The notes under the pieces are model-generated. The model saw only the letters and a program-made list of their open reading frames with translations, made no database searches and was not told the DNA's origin. Below are positions 45,576 to 55,869 of a DNA stretch of 64,000 nt, piece after piece. Origin of the DNA: Magnolia sinica (taxonomy: Eukaryota; Streptophyta; Magnoliopsida; Magnoliales; Magnoliaceae); NCBI RefSeq assembly GCF_029962835.1, contig NC_080581.1, positions 25,186,001 to 25,250,000 on the forward strand, written 5' to 3'. The first letter of the stretch is position 1; each line of letters begins with the position of its first letter. The translations under genes were made by a program, and so were the position numbers.

Positions 45576-46341
45576 ACACTTAGCCTCCTTTTTAAATATG
45601 GTGTGGGACTAGATCTATTATCTCCATTTAATCATTTAGTTTGATGTTTTTAACCACATATCTTTTAAGAGGTTTTTATGGTGCCATCTTCGTACCATTG
45701 GATGAACTAGAATAATTACATCGTTTTCTATTTATGTATATTTACTACTATAACCTACATTATGATGCCATAGTAATTCCATAAATTAGGTTTATGGGAC
45801 ACATGCGTATGCAATGATATTAACTAAAAAGCCATAAATTGAAAGTGGGATTAGCCGCTTACTGAATAGGATGCACGACGAAGTCTTCCTTTGTAGGTCT
45901 TGAGATGAAAGGTTTTGATCATCGTGCCCATCTCTGGGCCTACGTCCTAGGCTCACATTCTTCTTCATGCATGTGTTAGGCCCATGCCAAGCTTGGCAAA
46001 GCCTGGGCGTAGGGTCATAAATGTCTAGTTAGGTTGGGTCTATCCCTTACCCATCCCATTGCCCGCCGTAGTCCAGGGGAGAGAAGAGAAAGTCATTGAA
46101 AAGGCCAAAAAAAAAGAAAAAAAAAGAAAAAAAGAAGAAGAGTAAAACACCCAAAATTGGTGACTTTTTCGGGTTAAACTTAAACGGAAAATTACATTTC
46201 CATATATCATTGCCCAAGGCCGGTTTGGTTGACCATTTTTTACGGTAAATTTTGGTAAATGGCAATAATTATTTAAAATAAGAAATAAAATGCAACCTAT
46301 ACATTGATAATTTCACTAAAATTGAGAAGAATAAGTAAATA
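45576..46341. other. Unassigned intergenic sequence
   Basis: About 770 bp including an A-rich run near 46108-46140. No feature was recognised. Confidence 0.45.
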
Positions 46342-46760
46342 TGTAAAATTTGCGGGGCCCACCCTAATGCATATGTTTGATCCATATCGTTCATTCATTC
46401 TAAGGCATGAGTATAAAAATAAAGCAAATCCAAAGTGCACATGTACCACACCACATGCTACCACCGATGAGAATTGAACACCTGTCATTGAAAACTAATT
46501 GAAGGCTATAAAAGTTTTATGTAAATTTGATGTTCGTGTTTTTAATTCATTCATGTCTTCCTGACCTCACCGGGGGATACACTATGGGCCTACAAAGATA
46601 AATTTAACAATTGGTGTCAATAGTAATTATCTCTTATTTCTTATGGTGTGGTCTACTCTAGCTTACAACATGCCTCATTTTTAGGCTCATGCCCTAGAAG
46701 GAGCTAGTAAAATAGATAGACAGCATGGATCAAATCACATTGGGCCTCACAAATTTTGCA
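46342..46760. mobile_element. Foldback MITE (dominant family)
   Basis: The left end AAAATTTGCGGGGCCCACCC mirrors the right end TGGGCCTCACAAATTTTGCA, and CCATATCGTTCATTCATTC mirrors TAGATAGACAGCATGG. Core phrase TACCACACCACATGC. It lies about 500 bp upstream of the mitochondrial ACP gene. Confidence 0.65.
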
Positions 46761-47162
46761 AATCTGTGAGATTCAATCTCTGAGGCATACTGACTTCATA
46801 GTTTCCATTTATAAACTAATCATCAGAATTTATTAAATGGTAAAACAAATGGCGCTAAGCTTTCCAACAAGGTAAAAATCTTATCAGATTAGATCTGCTC
46901 AGTAGGACAATAGTACCCTTTTGATCTATGGTCACAATAAACGGTTCAGAATGGACGAAAAATAAACGGTCCTTATTAAACTGAGAGAATTTCAGATATT
47001 AGGATCTAGCATTTCCTAATCAAGGGGTAATCTACGTAACAGTCCATCCACGGCGGTCCATAACATACCAACGGTTCCGATTGCCTAACCAGTGAAACAT
47101 GGCCCCATTTATTAGAATTGAGAAAACCCGAGTATATTGTGCATAACAACGGGTCGAGTAGA
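46761..47162. other. Upstream region of the mitochondrial ACP gene
   Basis: About 400 bp between the foldback MITE and the putative TATA box of the ACP gene. It is single-copy looking, AT-rich to about 47000, then of mixed composition. No defined regulatory site could be supported. Confidence 0.4.
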
Positions 47163-47170
47163 GATAAATA
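47163..47170 (+). promoter_or_regulatory. Possible TATA box of the mitochondrial ACP gene
   Basis: GATAAATA about 95 bp upstream of the ATG, followed by a pyrimidine-rich CCCTCGCTTCCATTTCCTCG that would suit a plant transcription start. It is not a perfect TATAAA match and housekeeping ACP genes may be TATA-less. Confidence 0.35.
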
Positions 47171-47264
47171 CCCTCGCTTCCATTTCCTCGCTCCACAGCT
47201 CATTCCAGAAATTCGTAAAAGGAAGTGAGAAATCTCTGAGACAAGCTTCTTCCCGGCATCTCTA

Positions 47265-47480
47265 ATGGCCGCCGCAGCAGCTAGAAACGCTGTCCTGAGG
47301 CACCTGAGAGTGCAAGTCCAAGCCCCTGTTCGTCCTTTCAATCTCCTCCTCGGCCGCGGACGCTACTTCTCCTCCTCATCGTCCTCGGACGAGATCAAGG
47401 GCTCCTTTCTCGACAAATCGGAGGTCTCTGATCGCATCATCTCCGTCGTCAAGAACTTCCAGAAAGTTGATCCCTCCAAG
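47265..47480 (+). CDS. mtACP2: Mitochondrial acyl carrier protein, exon 1
   Basis: This exon encodes residues 1-72 of a mitochondrial acyl carrier protein. The ACP carries growing fatty acyl chains for mitochondrial type II fatty acid synthesis (octanoate for lipoate); in plants such proteins can also associate with respiratory complex I. Residues 1-35 form an arginine- and alanine-rich presequence without acidic residues (LRHLRVQVQ, LLLGRGRYFSSSS), with likely processing near RYF/SSS. Then comes the start of the mature domain, GSFLDKSEVSDRIISVV and KNFQKVDPSK. The start is the first ATG after a pyrimidine-rich leader and gives the expected presequence length. The exon ends at AAG followed by the donor GTATTT, in phase 0. 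The symbol follows resemblance to Arabidopsis mtACP2; the paralogue assignment is from memory. Confidence 0.93.
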
Positions 47481-48539
47481 GTATTTGATTAATCCCTTCT
47501 TCAACTCTTCCATTCGGAACCAATCCCATCGTTTTGGATTGAATTATAGCCGTCTATTCGGTGAAATGATCATCGGCCCTGAAAATATCTGAATTGTGCA
47601 TTTTGTTTTTATTTTTATTTTGTGGTGTCTTCTATGAATTTTACTGACTTGCATTTGGGAAAAATCCCTTTAGGAGCAAATGGACAGTACACATCAACTC
47701 GTTGTTAGGGTTTAAAGAGCGTTATAACCTAATTCCGAAATCGCATTTGAATGTATGTCGCAGTTCATGGCTGATATAGTATGGTAAGTTTGGTAAATTG
47801 CGATATGGGGAGTTATCTGATACTCTGGCTGTGTATGTTGCTTGATATGCAGGCACTCATGAAATTGTGCATGTGGTGTACATTAGCTCAAATTAAACCA
47901 CCTGAATTATGGAACCCACTGTAACTAAGTTACAATCACAAAATTGGATTTGATGAACAATATTTCAAACCTCTGATTTGTGGACACTAGTTTGCTGTAA
48001 TAGGAGTCGTCCAATAAATCTCCACCAAATCGGACAGGTAGATGATCCAATAAGTTTTTTTTGTGTTTACAATACTTCTAAACTGGGGCTCAATAATTTT
48101 AATGCCGAGTTTACAATTTCTCAGTGCCTGTGCATAATCCACCTCACTCTGCCAGAGTATTAAAACTTTTCTCTTCTGTTGTTACCGATGTCGGTACAAT
48201 GTTGAATTTCATTAAAACTATGAGGTATTATACAACCCTTGGTCAAGATATTGTACAATATGTTCTTGGCTTTCAGTCTGTACAAGTGGGCTCCATGGTT
48301 TAGTGATCTAAAATATAGATATGTTGGGACTATGTATCAGTATGGCCCATGCTCTTAAGATACTCCAGATTAAAAGACCCTAGATAGGGGATTTTTGGAC
48401 TTTGACTGGTTGAATGGGAATTGTTGTTGTGTCCTCCATTTGAATTGTTTCTTCATTGGCTGCCGATTGAAAGGTTTAGTGTTTTCCTTCGGGAGATCTT
48501 TGTTGCATGGACTATTTAACTGGTTTGATGGTCTAATTG

Positions 48540-48632
48540 AAGTTATGGCCCTTGATAGAGTGGAATGTCAGAAAAGGATTCATGTAACCGACCTCAATTA
48601 GTTGGGATAAGTCTTAGATGATGATGATGACT
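48540..48632 (+). pseudogene. 3' end of a plant LINE
   Basis: The frame ALDRVECQKRIHVTDLN then a stop, followed by TTAGTTGGGATAAGTCTTAG and a GATGATGATGATGA tail. This resembles the conserved last residues of plant LINE ORF2 proteins (of the type ALDR-x-EW-x-x-RIHVADP) together with the GTTGGGATAAGGCTT and trinucleotide tail seen at their 3' ends. The recollection is from family knowledge. Only the extreme 3' end is present, as expected from 5'-truncated reverse transcription. It lies in the mtACP intron in the sense orientation. Confidence 0.6.
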
Positions 48633-49249
48633 ATTTAACTGGTTGTGGCCCTTCAAAACTTAATGCTGACTATTATTCCATGGGGAGCCTGCTGACATAG
48701 GGTTGTGATTAGAGATGGAAAGGGGGATGTTTGGATGGCCTTTTGTGGGCCATTATTAAAAGGCTCCAATGAAACAAAAGAAAGAGCTCTCTGTCATGGT
48801 CTTCACCTCTTCACTTCCCTTTCAAGGCAGCCGATTGTTGACTCATTGAGTGTCATTAAGTGGGCCTCGATGATATTGTCAGGTCCATGTGGAGTTTCTT
48901 TCTTCCTTATGGAAAACCATTGAATTTTGTCTTCTTTTAATGTATCTTGGAGTTTCTTTCTTCCTTATGGAAAACCATGGAAATTTGTCTTCTTTTAATG
49001 TATCTTCTGTCGCATTTGGAAGGACTGGGTTTTTTAATCTTATCCAATAACTGATGTATATCATCGGGTTTTTTTTTCCCCTTAAGGGACTGTTTTTCAG
49101 GAAATGCTAGTTCTAGAAAACAGTGAGAAATGAAAAGTCGCTTCTCTTGATTGTTTTTCAACAAGATTTCCTTGAATTTTTTTTTTCTTTATTTTCAAAT
49201 CTATTGTTTGAAAAAAAGGAAATTTTCATGAACATTTTATTCAAAAGAT

Positions 49250-49740
49250 GGAAGATGATACATCATACATGTGTGCTCTAAAAATGGATTGTGGCACATG
49301 TTGTACATGCGACACATTGAGACGTGGGATGCTTGAAGATGGATGGTGGCACATGTTGCACATGTGGCATGTTGACATGTGGGGCGCATGTGGAGAGCTT
49401 AAAGATGGATGGCGGCACATGGTGGCACATGTTGTTACAATGGCACATGCATTTGCAAGTGAGATGCTTGAAGATGAGAGTAGAACATGATGCACATGTG
49501 GCAGATTGATACAGTTGACAATGGGTGGTTGTACATGTCTCACATGTTGGCACATTGGCATGTGTGTGATTCTTCAAGATGGATTGTGGCACATGTTGCA
49601 TATTTCACACATTGGCACATGTCACGTATGTGAAGTTCTGAATGATGGACAATAATCATGTGGCACATGTGGCTCGGTAGCACATGTAGGGCGTTTGAAG
49701 GTGAGGGTGGCATATGTTGCACATGACATATTGGGTGTGT
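49250..49740. repeat. CACATG-rich minisatellite in the ACP intron
   Basis: Six diverged units of about 60-105 bp, each with GCTTGAAGATGGATGGTGG, CACATGTTGCACATGTGGCA and TTGACATGTG. A second block of the same family lies at 51150-51330. Overlapping histidine- and methionine-rich frames on both strands are artefacts of the repeat. Confidence 0.75.
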
Positions 49741-50865
49741 GGCCTAGTTATTCAATAACGACAGTGTTTTAAGTGGTGTTTAGTATATATGCATTCAACC
49801 CTCAATAGTGCATAGCATAAGCTACACGATACTTCTATTTTTAATTAAAGTAATAGGACAAAATATAATAAAAAGTAAAAATAATCTAAAAACAGCAAAA
49901 AGCCATCACTGTGTTGATGGGATGGTTAAAAAATCAGGCTTATCAAATCATTAGGTGGGTGGGCCACACCACATAAATAAATGTTCAACCACCCAAAAAG
50001 CCTTCACTTTGGTGTGGTTGACTCATATGATGGTTGGATCAACCCTATTGGATTGGGCAGTGGACAACATTATAGAAAACAATGACGAATAATGAGCCGC
50101 CTAAGAGAACAAAGCCTATCCAACCATGATGTGGGTCACACCATAGAAAACAATGCACAGTCACCCAAATACCTCCACTGAAGCATGGTGGCCCATGTGA
50201 TGGTTCGATGGGTTGCTTGCCATGCCATAACACGCCACAACAAACCCCACACAGTAAACAATCATAAAACAATCCCATCCTATAACATTGCATAGGAACC
50301 GGCCTCCCAAAAAGAAAAAATTGAAAAATCCCAAACGAAACCATAAATCTTCATTGAAAATTAAAAAGGAACTCATTAAGAGATATTAAGGGGCAAGAAT
50401 ATCAAGCTTGAGAAGAGGTTCAATCAATAAAAAAAAACTAATTTTTTAAGCTTCATAGCCGCATGGATGTGAAAAAGGGGTAAATTTGTTATTTTCCTTT
50501 CTTTAGGCTCCAAAAATACAAAAATGGACCTTCTTAAAAGGCCTTGATTGATTGTTCAAAATCTTCTCCTCAACAACTGCTTTGTGGATTTCTAGAATCA
50601 AAATGGACCTTCTTCGATTGAGTTGTATAGTTGTTTTTTAGGTTTCTTGGTTGTTTTTTTAATTTATTTAAATTTTTTAAATATGTTTTTCCTTTCTCCT
50701 TCTTCTGCTCGTAGGTGAAGTTGCGGTAGAGAATTTAGGGCTTGAAGTTGAAGGGGTAGGGCTTTATAGTCGAAAGTCTTCATTTTTATAGAAGCTACTT
50801 TCGTGTTTGTTTTACACCATTAAAATATGCCCATGACTCTTCAGCTGTAGACTTGTCATACTTGT

Positions 50866-50867
<2 letters not shown>

Positions 50868-50901
<34 letters not shown>
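50868..50901. repeat. (GA)n microsatellite
   Basis: Seventeen GA dinucleotides. A (TAT)n run follows at about 51000-51025. Confidence 0.9.
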
Positions 50902-50904
<3 letters not shown>

Positions 50905-51149
50905 CGCTACGCTATGATCACTATTCAAAACATTCAATAACGTAACGGTGGCTGTAACTGCCACCGTAATTACTGTTATGGTACGGGCTGTTACGACCTC
51001 TATTATTATTATTATTATTATTATTTTTTTTTTATAAACTGTATTGACCCCGTAATGAGCTGTTAGGGGTCAGCTGGCATGGCCCTGTAATGTGTAATGT
51101 TTCCCATGTTACTGTTACATAATGACCGTAACTGTTTTTGAATATCTTG

Positions 51150-51330
51150 TATGTGGCACATTGAAACATGGGTCACTAAAAGATGGGTGATGGCATGTGG
51201 CACAATGGCATGTGTGATGCTTTAAGCTGGATGGTGGTACATGTTGCATATGTGGGGCACTTGAAGATGGACAGTTGCACATGTTAGGTACTTAGAAGAT
51301 GGGTGGTAAGATGGGTGGTGGCACATGTGA
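51150..51330. repeat. CACATG-rich minisatellite, second block
   Basis: TGTGGCACATTGAAACATGG, GATGGGTGATGGCATGTGGC and TTGAAGATGGACAGTTGCAC are diverged units of the family at 49250-49740, separated from it by about 1.4 kb of unrelated sequence. Confidence 0.65.
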
Positions 51331-51865
51331 CTACTATGTGAGCCACTTTACAAAAGAGGGGTCATTTCCTCTCATTTCCATCAATTTCTTGGAAATTATG
51401 TTTCTTAAATTTTTTTGAAAGGTAAATTACGTTTCTTAAATTCAGTCAAGGAAACGAAAAAGGGGCATTTTTCATGAAATGGAAACAGCGTTTCCAAGAA
51501 ATTTTAAAAATGATCAACATAAACGCCCTTTTCACGGAAACAACATTTCCTCAATTGATATTTCAATGAATCCAAGCAGGCCGTAATGAAAAAAATTCAT
51601 TCATCTTATGACTGTTGTATCTTCTGATATTTTGTTTTCAATATAATTTTGTTATTGATAAAAGTAGTGCTAGATTTCTTTTGGACCTTCATTGTGGAGG
51701 CTGACACCAAGAATGCTATCTTGTTGGTCAGCCTTGGAGTCATGGCATCTAGGATAAACACTTGGTTTGTTTATGTGTGTATAGAATCTATAGATGCAAG
51801 CTGTGGGGCTGATACTTCAGCTGGTGAGGGTGTGAGACAGGCAACCCCCCCCCCCCCCTCGGTGT

Positions 51866-52152
51866 GTCACTTGCTCTCTGTATGTGTGTGTGTGTGTCCA
51901 TGAGCGAGCCCATGCATGCATGAGAGTTTGTGTGTGGACGCACGTGCGCGTCTGCTTGCATGCATGCGTGATCATGACAAGGATTTCTAATGAATGGACA
52001 CATTGTATTGGCAACTTGCTCAAGTGCATCACTTGTTCTCCATGTGTGTGTGTGGCCGCACAAGCCCATGCATGCGTGAGAGTGTGTGTGGGTGCACATG
52101 CGTGCCTGCTTGCATGCATGCATGATCATGATGAGGATTTCTAATGAATGGA
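51866..52152. repeat. 162-bp tandem duplication, TG/CATG-rich
   Basis: CACTTGCTCTCTGTATGTGT at 51867 and CACTTGTTCTCCATGTGTGT at 52029 start two copies, each containing GCCCATGCATGC, GCTTGCATGCATG and GATCATGA, and each ending GGATTTCTAATGAATGGA. A run of about 15 C lies just upstream at 51846. Confidence 0.75.
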
Positions 52153-52667
52153 TTCTTGTCTAGAACTACTAGTGTTACTGGGACACATGGCATGGGTGCC
52201 GCTTGCCAACTTTCATTTTTGGGTTGTGGCTCATCCTTTTTAGGGGCTTCAACTTAATTATCTTTCCTTTATGCATAATCATGTGTCTCATGGTTTCTGT
52301 CATTGTGAACCTTTTTGTCATATTGCCTTTGAATGCCCAAAAAAAAGAAGAAAAGACTTATATTGGGATGCCATAACACCATGCAAAATTGGTGTTATTG
52401 AGACTGTCTGCAAAATATCTACATTGTAAGCACCTTCAATGGTGCCATGTCTTCTTTCTTCCTTTTGGGTTGTGGCTCATCCTCTAGGGCAACTTAATTT
52501 TCTTTCGGTTATACACAAACATGTGCATTGTTGTTTCCTTCATGCTGAACCCACTTTTCATATTTACACTGGGATGACAAAACACCATAGAAATTGGTGT
52601 TATCTTTACTAATGGGAGGTTCACTTAAAAGTTAAAACCGATTGTTACCAGTTTGGTATGTGTTGTT

Positions 52668-53047
52668 CATTCATGCTACCTGGTGAGTACACAAATATGC
52701 TTCTCCACCTTCAAATTCAATTTATCAACCAACACTTTGAATGAATGCTGCAAGGCTTTTGTCAACATCTCCTTTTGTATCCCATTGTGAAGACCCAGTC
52801 AATGTCGAGACTCGAGAGATGGATTGGCATTCACTCTCTGGAATGCTGCCTCTAGGCGTTGTTCACCCATGCTACCTGGTAAGGACACAACTGCCTTTCC
52901 ACATTCAAATTCAATTTATTAACCAACGCTTGTGGATGAACGTTGTAAGCTTTGTTGTCAAGATCTCCTTTTGCATCTCATTCCAAAAACCCATTTGATG
53001 TCGAGAGATGGATTGGCATTCACTCTCTCAAATGCTGCCTGTAATCG
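52668..53047. repeat. 190-bp tandem duplication
   Basis: Two copies start CATGCTACCTGGTGAGTACA and CATGCTACCTGGTAAGGACA. They share TTCAAATTCAATTTATYAAC and end with GAGATGGATTGGCATTCACT. Confidence 0.75.
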
Positions 53048-53267
53048 TCAATTCATGAAAATTCTCCATGTGCTCTTCCATTGTTGAATTCCATTGTTGG
53101 TGGAAGAGTTCTTAAGATGTTTTCATCATCATCAATAAGTAGATATTTTCCCTTCAATTTTTCTTCTCCAAATTCGTAATAGGGAGCTGCCATGCCTATG
53201 TAACAAGTCCTCCATTGTGAAACCAATTATGAGCTTGTCCTCCTTTTAGCTTCATCTTTACAAGGAT

Positions 53268-53345
53268 TCGAGCCTATAGCTCAATGGTAGACAGGGCGTG
53301 TTTCAACATTCAGATCTCAGGTCCGTTCTAGCTTACCTATTAAAG
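53268..53345 (+). mobile_element. Possible decayed tRNA-derived SINE
   Basis: GAGCCTATAGCTCAATGGTAG is A-box-like and is followed by GTTTCAACATTCAGATCTCA and a poor B box GGTCCGTTC. It resembles the SINE at 37719 in layout, but the B box is broken. A chance tRNA-like match cannot be excluded. Confidence 0.3.
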
Positions 53346-53859
53346 TCAAGAAGACAGGAAGGTTTTTTCTTCGCAAACTCACCTCTCCTTTTGAAACCAA
53401 TCAAATAGTTCTCAAGTGACAGTAACCAATTATGGAAAGCATATGGGTACAGCTTTCTGAAAAATTCTGGAATCTCAATACATAAATACGTACACGTTTT
53501 GATCCATCATCAAAATTATTTCTCTGAGTGCCAATATTTTAATCAACTCATGTTGATCATCTTCCATAAAAGCATATGGTATAGCTTTCTAAGAAATTCC
53601 ATAATCTCAGTACATACACGTTTTGATCTTTCAGCAAAACTATTTGCATGACTGTCAATATTTAATCAAACTCATGTTGATAATCTTCCATGAAATCTCA
53701 TCTGGCCATCCCTGTGATGTGGCTGCCCACAGAGAGTTTTTGACTGTATCCCAATTATTACAGCCGTGGGATGTGCAATCCCGAGTATATCAGCGTATGA
53801 AATGCTCAAATGCCATTTTCTGGAAAATTAGAGAAAAAGCTTTTTATTTTTTTACCTCT

Positions 53860-54320
53860 CCTCAACCTGAGTGGCCCATGAGAGCATCAAAAGCATGGAA
53901 CAAATAGCTTGATGATGATCCATTCTGAGCTCCTTGGTAAAGACATGACAACTTGCTACTAACATAATGAAGCGCCATTTGTTTGTCTTCAACCTGTTTG
54001 TGAATGAAATGACTATCACACTTCATATGTTTGGTATGAGCAAAGATAGCAAGATTGTGGGAGTGTCTTTGCACTTTGATTATCACAGTGGAGAGTAGAG
54101 GTGCAACGATGAAACCCTATCTTGTGTATAATGTGATGTATCCATCATACCTCGACAATAGTAGTTGACTTGGAGTGGTATTCTCCCATTGCACTAAATC
54201 TATTGACTATCCCCTACTTGCAGCTGCACAAGAAAATGAGAAAGCTGTGACCAATGAACAGTAACCAGTGGTGGACTGTTGAGAATTGACATCTCCAGTC
54301 CAATTAGCATTGTAATATGC
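53860..54320 (-). pseudogene. Ty1/copia pol remnant (RNase H region)
   Basis: Read on the - strand from about 54320, three consecutive pieces match the copia RNase H domain in order but in shifting frames: NANWTGD with STTGYCS, then DNQSAK, then HTKHMKCDSHFIHKQVED with LHYVSSK, and finally VFTKEL. Frameshifts and stops separate the pieces, so this is a dead fragment. It lies antisense to the ACP gene within the intron. The domain order is as known for Ty1/copia polyproteins; no LTR could be tied to it. The right boundary is cut by a hAT-like sequence at 54323. Confidence 0.8.
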
Positions 54321-54322
54321 AC

Positions 54323-54545
54323 TAGGGCTGTTGACGGGTTGAGTTGGAGGTGGGCATTGGTGTGTACTTATGTCTGGATTGGTCTAAGGGGGCCATGTTC
54401 TGGCAGCTACCATATTCAAGATACTAGACCCAAATCTGATATGTTTCGGGTACTTTTTGTGTACCCCACAGCGGTTCTTTGTCTTGCTATGGCACATGAA
54501 CGACATCGAGTGGTTTGGATTGACATACGAGGCCTTCTGGTTTAG
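54323..54545. mobile_element. hAT-like MITE fragment
   Basis: The start TAGGGCTGTTGACGGGTTGA resembles TAGGGCTGGAAGTTGGGC-type hAT MITE ends seen elsewhere in the window, and ACTAGACCCAAATCTG and TTTCGGGTACTTTTTG fit the interior of such elements. It abuts the copia remnant. No 8-bp duplication was found, so the right end is uncertain. Confidence 0.4.
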
Positions 54546-54886
54546 TTTTTCATGTTGTTGTAAGTAATGGTGCCTTGACTTAAATAGAGTGCATATTCAG
54601 GGATGGAGGGAGGGAGTTGTGTTGGTCAACAGAATTGAATGCCACTTTTTCCAGACTGATTTTATACTCAAAGAAAGATCCAAAGATCATAAAGTATTAG
54701 AGGACTTGTGTATGTTTTTTAAGGTAAATGTCATAATTGATGATATGGGAAAGACAACAATCCTTTAATTCTGTCAGGATATGCATAGTATACGAGTACT
54801 CTATAGCCAATTTCATGATATTTATTACTTTCCTTGGTGAATATTGATGGGGAAATGGATGGTTGATGAGTTTTTAGTTTTATAAG

Positions 54887-54889
<3 letters not shown>

Positions 54890-54954
<65 letters not shown>
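54890..54954. repeat. (TA)n microsatellite
   Basis: About 32 uninterrupted TA dinucleotides followed by a T run, in the ACP intron. Confidence 0.95.
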
Positions 54955-54962
<8 letters not shown>

Positions 54963-55692
54963 TTCCTTTCAATTATTTAAGAAAAACCGAAAAATCTACC
55001 GATGTACCATATTGAGAATTCATTCCCTTAGGACTGATGTAAGTCCAATTTATCATTTTATGCTTATTTAGTGAAAGAGTTATTACTAAAAAAAGAATGA
55101 AAAAAAGAGTAGGAAAAACAAAGTATCATTAGATTGTAGTTTATGGCAGCAAAGTTACTGATAGATGCATGTCTGGTCTCTAAACCAAAATGTATCATGA
55201 TGACTGGAGTTAATTATATGAGAAAACATAATGATTTTTCCCCACCTTTCTCCTGAAGTTGTCAATGACTGTTCATCTGGTGGGCCCTACCATAACCCAA
55301 AATTACACTGATAGGGCAATACCAACCATTTTATTGAATGATATTGTTGGAAAAGAATAGACATTGGAACTTTGTTAGGCATGGTTACCACCTATTTTAT
55401 TCTGCCCAATAGTCCTAATCAAATGGTTAGGATTGTCAGATCTGTGTGATTTTGGCTATGGTCCATTTAACGAAGGGGTTGCTACATGATTGGTTCAGAC
55501 TTGTACACTTGTGTGAGATGACCTATTGACAAAGGGTCACCAAAACTTTAGAAAAGGTGAAAAGACTGCAGTGCAGCACCAGTTATATCTATTGTGGTTG
55601 GTTACACTAGAGCTTTTCCATGTTATGTTGAAGATATCTTTAGGTGGTAATTTGGTTTTTTTTTCTTCTTACTCTTGTCTGCGTGTGTGCAG

Positions 55693-55869
55693 GTTACACC
55701 GAATGCACATTTCCAGAATGACCTTGGACTTGACAGTTTGGATACTGTAGAGATTGTCATGGCTTTAGAAGAGGAATTTGGGTTTGAGATCCCCGACAAT
55801 GAGGCAGACAAGATCAACACCATCAACCTTGCTGTTGACTTCATTGCTTCACATCCTCAGGCAAAATGA
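55693..55869 (+). CDS. mtACP2: Mitochondrial acyl carrier protein, exon 2
   Basis: This exon encodes residues 73-130 and the TGA stop. It starts with [20 protein letters not shown] and continues with [19 protein letters not shown] and [14 protein letters not shown]. Ser87 in the D-S-L motif is the site that receives 4'-phosphopantetheine from a phosphopantetheinyl transferase. The acidic helix after it ([11 protein letters not shown]) is the surface that contacts partner enzymes. Joined to exon 1 in phase 0, it gives a 130-residue precursor, the usual length for plant mitochondrial ACPs, with all core ACP residues present. The acceptor is GTGTGTGCAG. Beyond the stop lies a T-rich 3' region; no canonical AATAAA was located close by. 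Confidence 0.95.
   Translation, partial: VTPNAHFQNDLGLDSLDTVEIVMALEEEFGFEIPDNEADKINTINLAVDFIASHPQAK

Larger units (their letters stand above)
47481..55692 (+). other. mtACP2: Intron 1 of the mitochondrial ACP gene (8,212 bp)
   Basis: The donor GTATTTGATT and acceptor TGCGTGTGTGCAG join a phase-0 reading frame that reads through the conserved VDPSK-VTPNAHF junction without loss or gain of residues. The intron is more than 20 times the combined length of the two exons. It contains a LINE tail, (GA)n and (TA)n microsatellites, CACATG-rich minisatellites, two tandem duplications, a copia pol remnant on the opposite strand and a hAT-like fragment, each listed separately. No additional coding exon is needed to complete the protein. 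Confidence 0.88.

Noticed and set aside
47481-47492. Read-through of ACP exon 1 to a stop at 47492 (75 codons)
   Set aside because: The last three codons lie in the intron. The donor at 47481 joined to 55693 restores the conserved ACP sequence in frame.
51788-52144. Four overlapping 86-113-codon His/Cys/Met-rich frames on both strands
   Set aside because: They fall in a TG/CATG-rich 162-bp tandem duplication; the frames follow the repeat, not a gene.
53268-53345. A functional tRNA gene
   Set aside because: The A-box-like segment is acceptable, but the B box is broken and no acceptor stem can be formed. At best it is a decayed SINE.
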